Shown here one piece after another: positions 8,348 through 15,359 of a stretch of DNA of 64,000 nucleotides (its first letter is position 1; each line of letters starts with the position of its first letter). Source of the DNA: Ectopseudomonas chengduensis. GTDB lineage: Bacteria > Pseudomonadota > Gammaproteobacteria > Pseudomonadales > Pseudomonadaceae. The stretch is from positions 1-64,000 of the forward strand of contig NZ_FMZQ01000006.1 of assembly GCF_900102635.1 (NCBI RefSeq). Direction: 5' to 3'. Below the pieces are notes generated by a model, which saw nothing but the letters and a program-made list of their open reading frames with translations, made no database searches and was not told where the DNA came from. The translations under genes were made by a program, and so were the position numbers.

Positions 8348-9519
8348 GGCTGCACCTCCGTGGCGGTGATGAGCCCGGCGGTGTCGCGCAGAGCCTGGAT
8401 GGCGGCGCTCATGAGGGCTTTCTCTGTTGCCGGCATCGGCACCAGTTTCAAGCCCACTTCCAACTGGGAAAGACCTTGGGGAGTCGATTCGCCTACCAGC
8501 CCGGCGAGCGCTGAATGCAGCTTCGCAATGGCCTGCTGCGCCTCGCGCATCGGGTGCTTGGCGCAGGTGCGGATATGGTCAGTCAGCACCTGGTCGCCAG
8601 CGGCTGGGGTGTCCTGCGGGTACTCGTGGCCGCAGTAGACACAGGTCAGTATCCGGGCTGTGGCAAAGCATGCCAGCTCATGATCGAACGGCACCTTGAA
8701 GCCGGCTGCATTGCGGTGACCACCGCCACCGTAGCGTTTGGCGATCTCGCCAACATCGAGGCCTTGATCGTGGCTGCGCAGGGAGAAGTAGCGGTGCTCG
8801 CTGGTGTCCTGATAGCAGGCGGCGAAGGGTTCGCCGATGGCCATCAGGTGTCCGGCATCGCTGGAGTGGATGTAGGGCAGGTTCGCTACCGGCACATCAA
8901 ACCCGGCGATGACCATGCGGCGCTTGCTGCCAACTACCAGCTCGGCGACGTCTTTGTGGTGCTTGCGCTCGATGGCCTTGCCGTCCGCCAGTAGCTGGCT
9001 GGTCGGCGTGTTCATCAGCGCGTCCCATACCTCGAAGTCGTAGGGGTAGCTGAACAGGTTGGCCTGGATCTCGCGCGTGCCCTCCAGCTTGAAGCGCCAG
9101 AGGTCGCGGTCCTCGATGTGGTTGATCAGGGCAGGGCGGGGCTGGCCTGGGTTGAAGTAGTCCCAGGTGAGGCCGGCGCCGCTGCGATTCATGTCGAACA
9201 CGGTGCCCACACGCTGGGTAGAGGGCGCCCACTCTGCGAAGCAGGACGGGGCCGTTGGCAGTTGGGCCAGCGCTTCGGCCGCAGTCTTGTGGTGGTCGAT
9301 GATCAGGATCGAGCGCGCCTGGTGGCCGAGCAGCACCAGCAGTTCATAGGGGTAGGAGAAGTCCACGATGATCACGTCGCGGCCTTCAACGTCCGGTGCG
9401 GGCTTGCCGTAGTGGCCGGCGTGGAACTCGACGTTCTCGGCGCCCAGTGCTTGGCGAACGACCCAGGCGGCGCCGAAGCCATCGGCGCAATTGGCGTGGT
9501 AGATGCACAAGGTTTTCAT
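8344..9519 (-). CDS. DHH-family phosphoesterase with C-terminal zinc-finger extension
   Basis: DHH/DHHA1 enzymes cleave phosphodiester bonds in short RNA, cyclic dinucleotides or polyphosphate. The N-terminal domain has HANCADGFGAAW, IIVDFSYP and IIDHHKTA; DHHA1 has YGGGGHRNAAGF (about residue 265). After that a CVYCGHEY ... HIRTCAKH zinc motif begins an extra domain of about 100 residues that ordinary DHH proteins lack. The 391-aa gene overlaps the genes on both sides. The extension may add a nucleic-acid or partner contact; that is inference. Confidence 0.82.
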   Translation of the reverse strand: MKTLCIYHANCADGFGAAWVVRQALGAENVEFHAGHYGKPAPDVEGRDVIIVDFSYPYELLVLLGHQARSILIIDHHKTAAEALAQLPTAPSCFAEWAPSTQRVGTVFDMNRSGAGLTWDYFNPGQPRPALINHIEDRDLWRFKLEGTREIQANLFSYPYDFEVWDALMNTPTSQLLADGKAIERKHHKDVAELVVGSKRRMVIAGFDVPVANLPYIHSSDAGHLMAIGEPFAACYQDTSEHRYFSLRSHDQGLDVGEIAKRYGGGGHRNAAGFKVPFDHELACFATARILTCVYCGHEYPQDTPAAGDQVLTDHIRTCAKHPMREAQQAIAKLHSALAGLVGESTPQGLSQLEVGLKLVPMPATEKALMSAAIQALRDTAGLITATEVQP

Positions 9520-10319
9520 GCTGCAGCCCCCTGCTTGGCGTTGGCCTTGGCGGCAACCAGCGACATGGCTTGGTCGTAGCTCAGAACGCGGCGGCTGAAC
9601 GGCATGTGGTCGGGGCCGAGGTGGTTGGTCAGCACCAGGGCTTTGGTGATCGGCGCGGGGTCGCCTGGCTGCCAGTCGTCAACGATCTCCGTCAGGCCGA
9701 GTGCGTCGGCGATGGCCTGGGCGTTGGTGGTTTTGCCGCAGCGTTCGGGGCCGTAGACGAGCCAGCTTTTGCCGTTGGGTACGCCAGCGGCGAAGGCAGC
9801 CGCTTCAAGCAGGGCGGCTTCTGCTTCTTGCTGGGTATTGGGCAGTGCGGTCGGGGCGGTGCCTTCGAGCTGATCTTCGATGCGCTGGGCGAGCTGCTCC
9901 AGTTCGCCGCAGACGGTCAGGGCGTGGCGCGCCTGGTCGCTCAGCTCCAGCACCTGGCTGGTGCTGAGTTGGTTGTAGGTCAGGGCTGCCAGCTTGAGCT
10001 GTTTGGCAGCGCGGCGGATGCTGGTGAGTTCGTCGCGGGTGTAGCTCCGGCCGGCGTAGATGGCGATGCGGCGGTCGGCGTCCTGCAGCTGGGCTTCGAT
10101 ATCGCGGTTGGCTTTGGCGAGCCGGCCGACCGAGCTGGTGAGTTGTTCCTCGAGGCTGGTGGTGTACTCGGTGAAGGCGGTTTTGGCGTCGCCGTAGCCT
10201 TGGTCATAGCCATTGGTGCGGGCGGTTTCGGTGTTGACGTAGGCCAGCCAGGCCAGGCCGAGTAGGGCGATGATGGCGAGCGCGGCGATCACGCCGAGGG
10301 TGATGAGTGAAACGGTCAT
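9516..10319 (-). CDS. membrane-anchored coiled-coil protein with P-loop
   Basis: The 267-residue product starts with a transmembrane helix (about residues 5-27). A long charged coiled coil follows (about 40-90) and a C-terminal segment carries a Walker A motif, VYGPERCGKTTNAQ (about 189-202). No complete ATPase domain follows; only about 65 residues remain. The start codon is preceded by GGAGACACAGCAC, a sequence repeated at other prophage gene starts. It is coupled to the DHH gene. It is not assigned to a known family. Confidence 0.65.
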   Translation of the reverse strand: MTVSLITLGVIAALAIIALLGLAWLAYVNTETARTNGYDQGYGDAKTAFTEYTTSLEEQLTSSVGRLAKANRDIEAQLQDADRRIAIYAGRSYTRDELTSIRRAAKQLKLAALTYNQLSTSQVLELSDQARHALTVCGELEQLAQRIEDQLEGTAPTALPNTQQEAEAALLEAAAFAAGVPNGKSWLVYGPERCGKTTNAQAIADALGLTEIVDDWQPGDPAPITKALVLTNHLGPDHMPFSRRVLSYDQAMSLVAAKANAKQGAAA

Positions 10320-10339
10320 GTGCTGTGTCTCCGTTGGTG

Positions 10340-10373
10340 CCCTGCGCCAGGTGTCAGAGTCTCTGGCGCAGGG
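10340..10373 (-). repeat. hairpin with CTCTGAC loop (leftward transcript)
   Basis: An 11-bp perfect stem (CCCTGCGCCAG, 10340-10350, with 10363-10373) encloses a 12-base loop. On the transcribed minus strand the loop contains CTCTGAC (10353-10359 on the plus strand as GTCAGAG). There is no T-run, so it is not an ordinary terminator. It is a member of the hairpin family described in the findings. Confidence 0.7.
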
Positions 10374-10382
10374 AGTTGGGGC

Positions 10383-11210
10383 TTAGTGGCCTTGCTGGTA
10401 GGTGCCGATGGTGAGCGGCAGGAGGTCGCCAATTTCGTCGGTGAGCACCTGCTGGAACTCTTCAGCGAAGGCTTCTTGCTGGGCTTCCTGGCCGACCCAG
10501 CGCAGTTTGAGCACCGGGGCCGAGTCGCCGGTGATCACCGACAGGCGCAGGGTGATGTCGGCGAAGCTCAGCGGGTCGTAGGGCTTGGTGCTGAACACGA
10601 AGGTGGTCGGCAGGGTTTCGAGGCTACGCGCTTCGATCTCTTCCATCGCGCTGCGGCGGTTGCTCAGGTCGCCCACTTCGCTGTTCAGCTCCGAGGTGGC
10701 CTTGATCTGCATGCGGCGCACAGCGTTGATGGCGGCGAGGGTGTTGAGCTGCTGCTCGCCCGCGCAGGCGGTGATGTGCGGCGCCCAGTCTTCGAGGAAC
10801 TCGGCCAGTTGCTGTTGGCTCATGCTGCGGCCAACCACTTCAAGCAGTGCCTTGTAGGCGGCAGTGGGCTTGAGGGTGAGGGTGGCGCGGTCGTCGCCGT
10901 GGCCGGCATCGTCCGGGGTGCCCAGGTTGAAGATGACAGTGGCGCGCATGGCGTCCTGATCGACGAAGCCAGATGCACCCTTGTCGTCTTCGCCGCCGAT
11001 GTGGCGCTCGACGTAGGCCGCGAAGGCTTTGAGGGCGTGAGTGTGCAGCGCGCCGCGAAAACGGTCGCGGCCGTGCTGGAACTGCTCCAGATTCAGGGTG
11101 GTGCAGTTGGCCGGCAGAACCATCAGTTGGTTGGCGCTGGTTTGAATGCGCACCTGGGCGGCTGCGATGGCCTGGGCATTCAGGGTTTCAAGTACTTTGT
11201 GGTCGAACAT
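10383..11210 (-). CDS. DUF2303 (YfdQ-like) phage protein
   Basis: The 275-residue product has the features of the DUF2303/YfdQ family: an early LPANCTTLNLEQF, the central FEDDWAP-type motif seen here as LEDWAPHITAC, and a C-terminal VFSTKPYDPL. Family members are common in the early operons of temperate phages, and their biochemical role is unknown. It is followed downstream by the small CTCTGAC hairpin and preceded by another at 11219-11236. Confidence 0.8.
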   Translation of the reverse strand: MFDHKVLETLNAQAIAAAQVRIQTSANQLMVLPANCTTLNLEQFQHGRDRFRGALHTHALKAFAAYVERHIGGEDDKGASGFVDQDAMRATVIFNLGTPDDAGHGDDRATLTLKPTAAYKALLEVVGRSMSQQQLAEFLEDWAPHITACAGEQQLNTLAAINAVRRMQIKATSELNSEVGDLSNRRSAMEEIEARSLETLPTTFVFSTKPYDPLSFADITLRLSVITGDSAPVLKLRWVGQEAQQEAFAEEFQQVLTDEIGDLLPLTIGTYQQGH

Positions 11211-11218
11211 CGTTGTGG

Positions 11219-11236
11219 TCCTTGTCAGAGTAAGGA
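11219..11236 (-). repeat. short hairpin with CTCTGAC loop
   Basis: TCCTT (11219-11223) and AAGGA (11232-11236) frame GTCAGAGT, which reads ACTCTGAC on the transcribed minus strand. It lies in the 5' leader of the DUF2303 gene. Confidence 0.5.
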
Positions 11237-11271
11237 TGGTTAGGTGGTGCGGTGTTGCGGGTTACGGGTGA

Positions 11272-11616
11272 TCAGCTACGCGCGTGAACGGGCGTGTCTT
11301 GCTTGCTGAAGAGCTGATCGGTCGGGTTGGTCTGGAACAACTGCAGGCCGTCCGGGGTGACATACAGCGGGGTGTCGAGGGTGGTGTCCTCGCGCTTCTT
11401 GCCGCGCTTGGTAGGCTGCGAGAAGTCGAGCTTGTGCGTCACGTTCACCTGGTTGGTCTGGGCGATCTGCTTGAACTTGAAGGTGAGGGTTACGGTGCCT
11501 TCCTTGCCGTGGTCGATCACGCCGGCGGCGACGTCGGAAACGGCGCGGCCGAACTGCTCGGCGAATACGCCGGCGTTGAGGGACTGGATGAAGTCTGAGC
11601 TGTCAGTGGGTTTCAT
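11272..11616 (-). CDS. hypothetical phage protein, 114 aa
   Basis: This small basic protein (N-terminal MKPTDSSDFIQSL) lies directly upstream of the DUF2303 gene in the leftward operon. The pairing is one I recall from other Pseudomonas phages. The start is preceded by GGCACAGCAC, a variant of the GACACAGCAC element. A C-terminal part (LYVTPDGLQLFQTNPTDQL) is conserved-looking, but no function can be named. Confidence 0.7.
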   Translation of the reverse strand: MKPTDSSDFIQSLNAGVFAEQFGRAVSDVAAGVIDHGKEGTVTLTFKFKQIAQTNQVNVTHKLDFSQPTKRGKKREDTTLDTPLYVTPDGLQLFQTNPTDQLFSKQDTPVHARS

Positions 11617-11632
11617 GTGCTGTGCCTCGATT

Positions 11633-11639
11633 GTCAGAG
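11633..11639 (-). repeat. CTCTGAC motif without clear stem
   Basis: GTCAGAG on the plus strand reads CTCTGAC on the leftward transcript. It lies 17 bases upstream of the start of the 114-aa gene. Unlike its relatives it has no obvious flanking stem, although a separate GCCCGG/CCGGGC hairpin follows at about 11644-11660. Confidence 0.4.
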
Positions 11640-11666
11640 AGTTGCCCGGTACCGCCGGGCGCGGGG

Positions 11667-11906
11667 TTAAGCCGCTTGCTCGGCGCGGGCGTCGAGGTAG
11701 GCGGCGAGGTCGGCCAGGCGCACGTACAGCGGCGCCAGGCGCGAATCAGAGTTCTTGAAGGTGGCCAGCTGTACCTCGCCGTTGCGGATCAGGTGGCGTA
11801 GGCGCTTCTCCGTCTTGATGTGGGAGAAGTACTCGGCGCGGACTTCATCCAGCGGCAGGCTGTTGGCCTTGTGGCGCTGCTGGAGCAGGTCGAGTGTGGT
11901 GGTCAC
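11667..11906 (-). CDS. PrtN-like regulatory protein
   Basis: The 79-residue product resembles the pyocin activator PrtN: TLDLLQQRHKANSLPLDEV, then DYFSHxxxEKxLRxL here as EYFSHIKTEKRLRHLIRNG, and a C-terminal LADLAAYLDARAEQAA. PrtN proteins bind DNA and activate phage or pyocin genes. GTG 11906 is the start, because GGGGAGG precedes it and it overlaps the stop of the upstream gene (GTGA). The target here is unknown. Confidence 0.75.
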   Translation of the reverse strand: MTTTLDLLQQRHKANSLPLDEVRAEYFSHIKTEKRLRHLIRNGEVQLATFKNSDSRLAPLYVRLADLAAYLDARAEQAA

Positions 11907-12280
11907 TGCGCCACCTCCCCGCACCCCGCCATGGGGCGGCTGAGCTTGGCGGCGATGAGCGCGGTGACGCCTTCGACGCTCTTGCCGATAGCGGTGGCGG
12001 CGATGTTGCCGGCCTCGTCGGTGATCACCGCGCCAAAGGGCCGCTCGGTGTCGCCAGTGAGGGTGACGTAGGGCAGCCAGCGGGCCGGCAGCAGGGCGAA
12101 CAGGGCGCAGTACAGCGCGGCCAGCTCCAGCGCCTGGGGTGGGATGCCTTGCAGGCGCTGGATGCATTCGTCTGCGGCGTCGCGCACGGTGGCGGCGCTG
12201 ACGGTGCCCGGGTTGGCGTGGTGCAGGCTGACCAGCTTGACGACACCAATGGCGTCGGCGATTGGGTTGGGCTTGTTCAT
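11903..12280 (-). CDS. hypothetical phage protein, 125 aa
   Basis: The product (MNKPNPIADAIGVVKLVSLH) is mainly helical with an Ala/Leu-rich middle and no transmembrane segment. It overlaps the PrtN-like and KilAC-like genes by four bases each. No family is recognised. Confidence 0.65.
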   Translation of the reverse strand: MNKPNPIADAIGVVKLVSLHHANPGTVSAATVRDAADECIQRLQGIPPQALELAALYCALFALLPARWLPYVTLTGDTERPFGAVITDEAGNIAATAIGKSVEGVTALIAAKLSRPMAGCGEVAQ

Positions 12281-12561
12281 GCGGCGCTGTCCTTTGCGGG
12301 TACTTCGGTGATTTCGATGCCGAGCTGCTTGGCCAGCCAGTCGATACCGGCCTCGGTGACCATCAGTGGGGCGTAGTGCTTGCGGATGCCGATGCGCTTG
12401 ATAGTGGTCACGCGCGGATCCATGAACAGCTTGCCGCCGCCGATGTGGCGCGCTGCCAGGGTGCCGTCGCGGTTGAGGGCGTTGATGCTGCGCAGGTGAG
12501 CGCGCAGCTGGCTCTCGGCGATGCCCAGTACCTGGGCGGCCTCTTTAACGGTGCGGTTCAT
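12277..12561 (-). CDS. KilAC-domain-only protein
   Basis: The 94 residues match the C-terminal KilAC part of phage antirepressors: a winged-helix opening TVKEAAQVLGIAESQLRAHL, a GGGKLFMDPR turn and a closing LMVTEAGIDWLAKQLG. The usual N-terminal Bro or Rha domain is absent, so this is a stand-alone domain. ATG 12561 was chosen over an upstream in-frame ATG because the longer version would run into the neighbouring gene. It may modulate CI or replication; that is inferred. Confidence 0.65.
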   Translation of the reverse strand: MNRTVKEAAQVLGIAESQLRAHLRSINALNRDGTLAARHIGGGKLFMDPRVTTIKRIGIRKHYAPLMVTEAGIDWLAKQLGIEITEVPAKDSAA

Positions 12562-12571
12562 GGCGTGGCCC

Positions 12572-13414
12572 TCAGGCTGCGAGCAGGTGCTCGATCCAGT
12601 GCAGTGCTTCGGCTGGCTCGTCGGCGGCAATCGCCACCAGCGCAGCGCCAACCGGGTAAGGTTCGTGCGCGGCGATGCGGCCGGCCAGGGCGTGGGTGGC
12701 CTGCAGGTAGCCGATGCTGATGCCGCCGCGCTCGCAGCGCTCCAGTTCGCGGTTGAGGTACCAGCGGGCCTTCTCCAGATCCTCGCGGCCGTTCTTGCTA
12801 CGGTGGCGGAACACGTACTTGAAAGCGTTGCCGAGGTTGAACGGCAGCAGCTCGGTCACCTCGATGCACTCCAGGCCAGAGGGGTGGCCGTTGTAGTGCG
12901 GAGGGTGGTTGACCATGTCGGCGGGATGGGCGGTGGGCTCGTCCAGCTTCTCGGCCTGGATGCGGTTCCAGGCGGCATGGGCTTCGTCCGCCGTGGTGGC
13001 GCCTTCGGCCGCCTGGCAGTCGCCGTGCCGGCACTTCACGCCGTGGCGATACTCGGTGCCGGGTATCGCGTAGTCGTAGCCGATGGCCTCGCCGCCGCAC
13101 TTGCAGCAGGTTTTTAGCGTGGCCGGGGTGCCGATCGCGCCGGTTTCGGCGGTGTCGGCTGTGCCGTTGGCGATGGCTTCGATCTGCTCGGCCAGGTTCA
13201 GCTGGTTGGCGCCGTCACCATCTTGCAGTGTCAGGCTGCTTCGCTGATGGCCGAGCAGGATGGTGGCCGTGAGGGTGCGGCCGCAGCGTTCAATGTGCAG
13301 TTCTGCGCGCAGTTCGCGCTCGGGGCGGCGCAGCAGGATCGCGTCGGAGCCGCCGCCGGCGTTCAGCAAAACGCCAATAGCGCGGGCGGACATTGGGGTA
13401 AGGGCGTAGGTCAT
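12572..13414 (-). CDS. fusion of Lar-type zinc finger and DUF3310 protein
   Basis: The 280-residue product has three parts. The N-terminal 95 residues are unrecognised. A Lar-like zinc finger follows (CCKCGGEAIGYDY ... CRHGDCQ ... ADEAHAAWNR, about 105-155). Then comes DUF3310 (VNHPPHYNGHPSGLECIEV ... AFKYVFRHRSKNGREDLEKA, about 168-225), the family of T7 Gp1.7-type nucleotide kinases. Lar proteins relieve type I restriction. The combination suggests joint DNA-protection and nucleotide roles, but no activity can be proved from sequence. The gene overlaps its upstream neighbour. Confidence 0.75.
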   Translation of the reverse strand: MTYALTPMSARAIGVLLNAGGGSDAILLRRPERELRAELHIERCGRTLTATILLGHQRSSLTLQDGDGANQLNLAEQIEAIANGTADTAETGAIGTPATLKTCCKCGGEAIGYDYAIPGTEYRHGVKCRHGDCQAAEGATTADEAHAAWNRIQAEKLDEPTAHPADMVNHPPHYNGHPSGLECIEVTELLPFNLGNAFKYVFRHRSKNGREDLEKARWYLNRELERCERGGISIGYLQATHALAGRIAAHEPYPVGAALVAIAADEPAEALHWIEHLLAA

Positions 13415-13689
13415 GCTGCGCGCTCCTGTGCGCGGGCCAGTCGCTGGGCCTCGGCTTGGTGGGCAAACTCGGCGGAGCGGTATTGACTGGCGTTGAGTAC
13501 CAGATTATGCAGGCTGTCACTTGCGCCGATACTGATGGCGTCCAGGCAGTGGCCGGCGCTGATCCAGCCGAGGACGATGTAGAAGTCGGCGTCCAGCGAT
13601 GGGAGGTCGGGCGCAGTGCGAACCCGCGTCAGCAGGCTGAGCAGGCGGTCGCGATAGGCGTTGAGTTCGTGCTCGTTGTGGGTGCTCAC
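13411..13689 (-). CDS. hypothetical phage protein, 92 aa
   Basis: The start is GTG 13689, overlapping the stop of the preceding small gene (GTGA). The protein is helical (ELNAYRDRLLSLLTRVRTAP) with a basic C-terminus. Nothing is recognised beyond its place in the leftward early operon. Confidence 0.6.
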   Translation of the reverse strand: MSTHNEHELNAYRDRLLSLLTRVRTAPDLPSLDADFYIVLGWISAGHCLDAISIGASDSLHNLVLNASQYRSAEFAHQAEAQRLARAQERAA

Positions 13690-13862
13690 GCTGCCGACCC
13701 TCCATCAAATGGGCCGGAGGTGGGCGCAGCGGCGCGCCGGCGCTGTTCGCGGCTGACGTACTGGCAGCCAGCGTCACGCGCCATGCGGCGCACCATAAAG
13801 ATGTAGGCGGGGTTCAAGGCCGGGTGCGAATGCACCTGGCAGGTGTGCTGTGTCTGTTGCAT
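13686..13862 (-). CDS. small basic phage protein, 58 aa (first gene of left operon)
   Basis: A short frame starts at ATG 13862 after GGAG (spacing 6) and ends in TGA overlapping the next start, so translation coupling supports it. The product begins MQQTQHTCQVHSHPALNPAY and continues with a Cys-containing basic stretch (RRMARDAGCQYVSREQRRR). It is the promoter-proximal gene next to the CI operators. The codons for QTQH contain the repeated GACACAGCAC element. Function unknown. Confidence 0.6.
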   Translation of the reverse strand: MQQTQHTCQVHSHPALNPAYIFMVRRMARDAGCQYVSREQRRRAAAPTSGPFDGGSAA

Positions 13863-13895
13863 CGCGTACTCCGGGGGTCAGAGTGTGGGTACGCG
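13863..13895 (-). repeat. hairpin with CTCTGAC in the loop, left-operon leader
   Basis: CGCGTAC (13863-13869) pairs with GTACGCG (13889-13895). The loop holds CTCTGAC on the transcribed minus strand (GTCAGAG at 13877-13883). It directly precedes the first gene of the leftward operon and includes its Shine-Dalgarno GGAG. Confidence 0.55.
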
Positions 13896-13902
13896 ATCTA
13901 CG

Positions 13903-13941
13903 TTAGCAACAGCTAATCAGGTATGCAATAGCAAACGCTAA
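13903..13941. promoter_or_regulatory. left operators of the CI-like repressor
   Basis: Two near-palindromes occur with centres 25 bp apart: TTAGCAACAGCTAA (13903-13916) and ATAGCAAACGCTAA (13928-13941). They share the pattern TTAGC-N4-GCTAA with sites on the other side of the repressor gene. They lie between the repressor stop and the first leftward gene, where PL is expected. No promoter boxes are called. Confidence 0.7.
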
Positions 13942-13944
13942 TTT

Positions 13945-14712
13945 TTAGAGGTCGATATGCTTGGACGATTTGAGGATGGCGGCGACGTAATGAATCTTCT
14001 CTACCTGATCGGCCTGAATGAAGATCGGGGGATAGCCATCGTTAATGCTGTCCAGTCGGTACTGGCCATCCCTTAAATAGATGAATTCTTTCACCATAGA
14101 CCTGCCGTCCTTGGTCTTTACAAGCACTTCGTCGCCGGGTTGGTATGGATGATTTGGCTCGATCAAGACGAACTCCCCGTTCTTGATCCGTGGATGCATG
14201 CTGCTGCCTACGACCTTCAGCCCGTAGGCGTTCTCGTCGGTACTGCTGATATCGATGTAGCCATCACCATGGCCTGCTGGGTAGTCCATTGCTTCGAAAT
14301 ATCCTTCTGCGCCAAGCATAGCCTTGCCTACTACTGGTACGGGCGTTGGCCGCTTTTCTCTGTTTTCCCAGTAGCGCCGGTCTTCTTCCACGCGTTGTGC
14401 GGTTTCGTTGATGTTGGCGTTAAAAAAAGCAGGATGCGGAAGTGTTGGGGGCTTCAGCCCAAGCGAGAGCCAGGAGGATGTGATCCTGTCTCGGTCGGGA
14501 GCAGAGTAGACGCCGGTAGTCAGTAGCTCGGCAGGTATAGAGAGCTTGGCCGCCAGGTTCATGGCAGCCCTGTCTCCTAGGGTGCGGTGACCGTTGAGTA
14601 TCTGTGAGATGTACGAGGCATCAACGTCGCTATGGGCGTTGGCGAAGTCCTTGATCGTGTTTTCCCCGATCAGGGCTTTGAGAATGGTGAGGCGTTTTTC
14701 ATAGATATCCAT
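13945..14712 (-). CDS. CI-like prophage repressor (HTH plus S24 peptidase domain)
   Basis: This repressor maintains lysogeny and should be removed by RecA-stimulated self-cleavage. The N-terminal helix-turn-helix spans about residues 17-50 (IKDFANAHSDVDASYISQIL). The C-terminal LexA-like domain has Ser171 in VVGSSMHPRI and Lys208 in GRSMVKEF, the catalytic dyad. A possible Ala-Gly cleavage bond is in DYPAGHGD (146-147), though the site is uncertain. At 255 aa it is typical in size. It is flanked by TTAGC-type operators on both sides, and the half-site ATTAGC overlaps its own start codon, suggesting autoregulation. Confidence 0.9.
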   Translation of the reverse strand: MDIYEKRLTILKALIGENTIKDFANAHSDVDASYISQILNGHRTLGDRAAMNLAAKLSIPAELLTTGVYSAPDRDRITSSWLSLGLKPPTLPHPAFFNANINETAQRVEEDRRYWENREKRPTPVPVVGKAMLGAEGYFEAMDYPAGHGDGYIDISSTDENAYGLKVVGSSMHPRIKNGEFVLIEPNHPYQPGDEVLVKTKDGRSMVKEFIYLRDGQYRLDSINDGYPPIFIQADQVEKIHYVAAILKSSKHIDL

Positions 14713-14732
14713 TAGCAGATCTTGGCCTCGCG

Positions 14733-14786
14733 TTAGCAGACTGTAAATTACAGGATGCTATTGCGCTATCGATTAGCAGTTGCTAA
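14733..14786. promoter_or_regulatory. right operators of the CI-like repressor
   Basis: Sites resembling the left operators are TTAGCAGACTGTAA (14733-14746), a weaker one at 14756-14769 (TGCTATTGCGCTAT) and TTAGCAGTTGCTAA (14773-14786). They fill the gap between the divergent repressor and Cro-like genes, consistent with control of PRM and PR. The best site is nearest the Cro-like gene. Confidence 0.7.
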
Positions 14787-14810
14787 CCTGCTTCGGGTAT
14801 GGAGGTGCCT

Positions 14811-15041
14811 ATGGTCTTACTCGACTACATCAAAGGCCTCGACAAAGAGCAGCTGGAGGGGTTCGCCAAGAGCTGCAAGACGTCGGTAGGCCAGTTGAAA
14901 CAAGTTGCTTACGGCAATCGGAGGGCCAGTGCGGCCTTGGCGATTGATATCGACCGCAGCACATCAGGCTCAGTCCCTTGCGAGGTTCTGCGCCCGGATA
15001 TCGATTGGAATTATCTGCGTTCCAAGCCGGAGGCCGCATGA
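14811..15041 (+). CDS. Cro/YdaS-like transcriptional regulator
   Basis: The 76-residue product looks like the Cro/YdaS family: a helix-turn-helix-like EQLEGFAKSCKTSVGQLKQV (about 17-36) and the ending SGSVPCEVLRPDIDWNYL, a signature of YdaS-like Cro proteins. ATG 14811 is preferred over ATG 14799 because GGAGG (14801-14805) lies between them at ideal spacing. It is divergent from the CI-like repressor and is expected to oppose it at the shared operators. Confidence 0.8.
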   Translation: MVLLDYIKGLDKEQLEGFAKSCKTSVGQLKQVAYGNRRASAALAIDIDRSTSGSVPCEVLRPDIDWNYLRSKPEAA

Positions 15042-15319
15042 TCCGCCTTTCTCAAGGTTTCACTGCTTTCGGCATCACGCTGGAGCTTACGGCTTGTATT
15101 TCCCCTGAAGCTTGTGAATCCGCATCTGGGCAGCCAGTAGCTGCTCAATCGAGCGAAGGTAGTCCAGGCGAAACTTCGGCTCTTGATCTCCAACAGCTAT
15201 TGGCGGCAATGCAGCCAGCGCTTGGTCTAGCGCTGCAAGGGCTGCAGCAAAATCTGGTTGAGCAGGCATTGGTTTCTCTCCAGAAGCAGGTTGATGCAGA
15301 AAGAGAGAGAGGGCGCTAA
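15038..15319 (+). CDS. hypothetical phage protein, 93 aa, after Cro
   Basis: The ATG overlaps the stop of the Cro-like gene (ATGA). The product starts MIRLSQGFTAFGITLELTAC and ends with a helical Gln-rich part. An antisense frame (15087-15269) is also protein-like, so which strand is coding is not certain; the coupling to Cro favours this one. Confidence 0.5.
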   Translation: MIRLSQGFTAFGITLELTACISPEACESASGQPVAAQSSEGSPGETSALDLQQLLAAMQPALGLALQGLQQNLVEQALVSLQKQVDAERERGR

Positions 15320-15331
15320 GCCCTCAAAGGT

Positions 15332-15353
15332 GCTGGCCCCCGAAGGGGCCAGC
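15332..15353. terminator. GC-rich hairpin after the Cro-side genes
   Basis: GCTGGCCCC (15332-15340) pairs perfectly with GGGGCCAGC (15345-15353) across a CGAA loop. There is no T-run, so it could be a weak or factor-dependent terminator or an RNA-processing site. Confidence 0.4.
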
Positions 15354-15359
15354 GGGGTG

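Noticed and set aside
15087-15269. 60-codon minus-strand frame that looks protein-like (LDYLRSIEQLLAAQMRIHKL)
   Set aside because: No ribosome site was seen, and it lies inside the plus-strand gene coupled to Cro. It is kept as an alternative only, and the opposite choice cannot be fully excluded.
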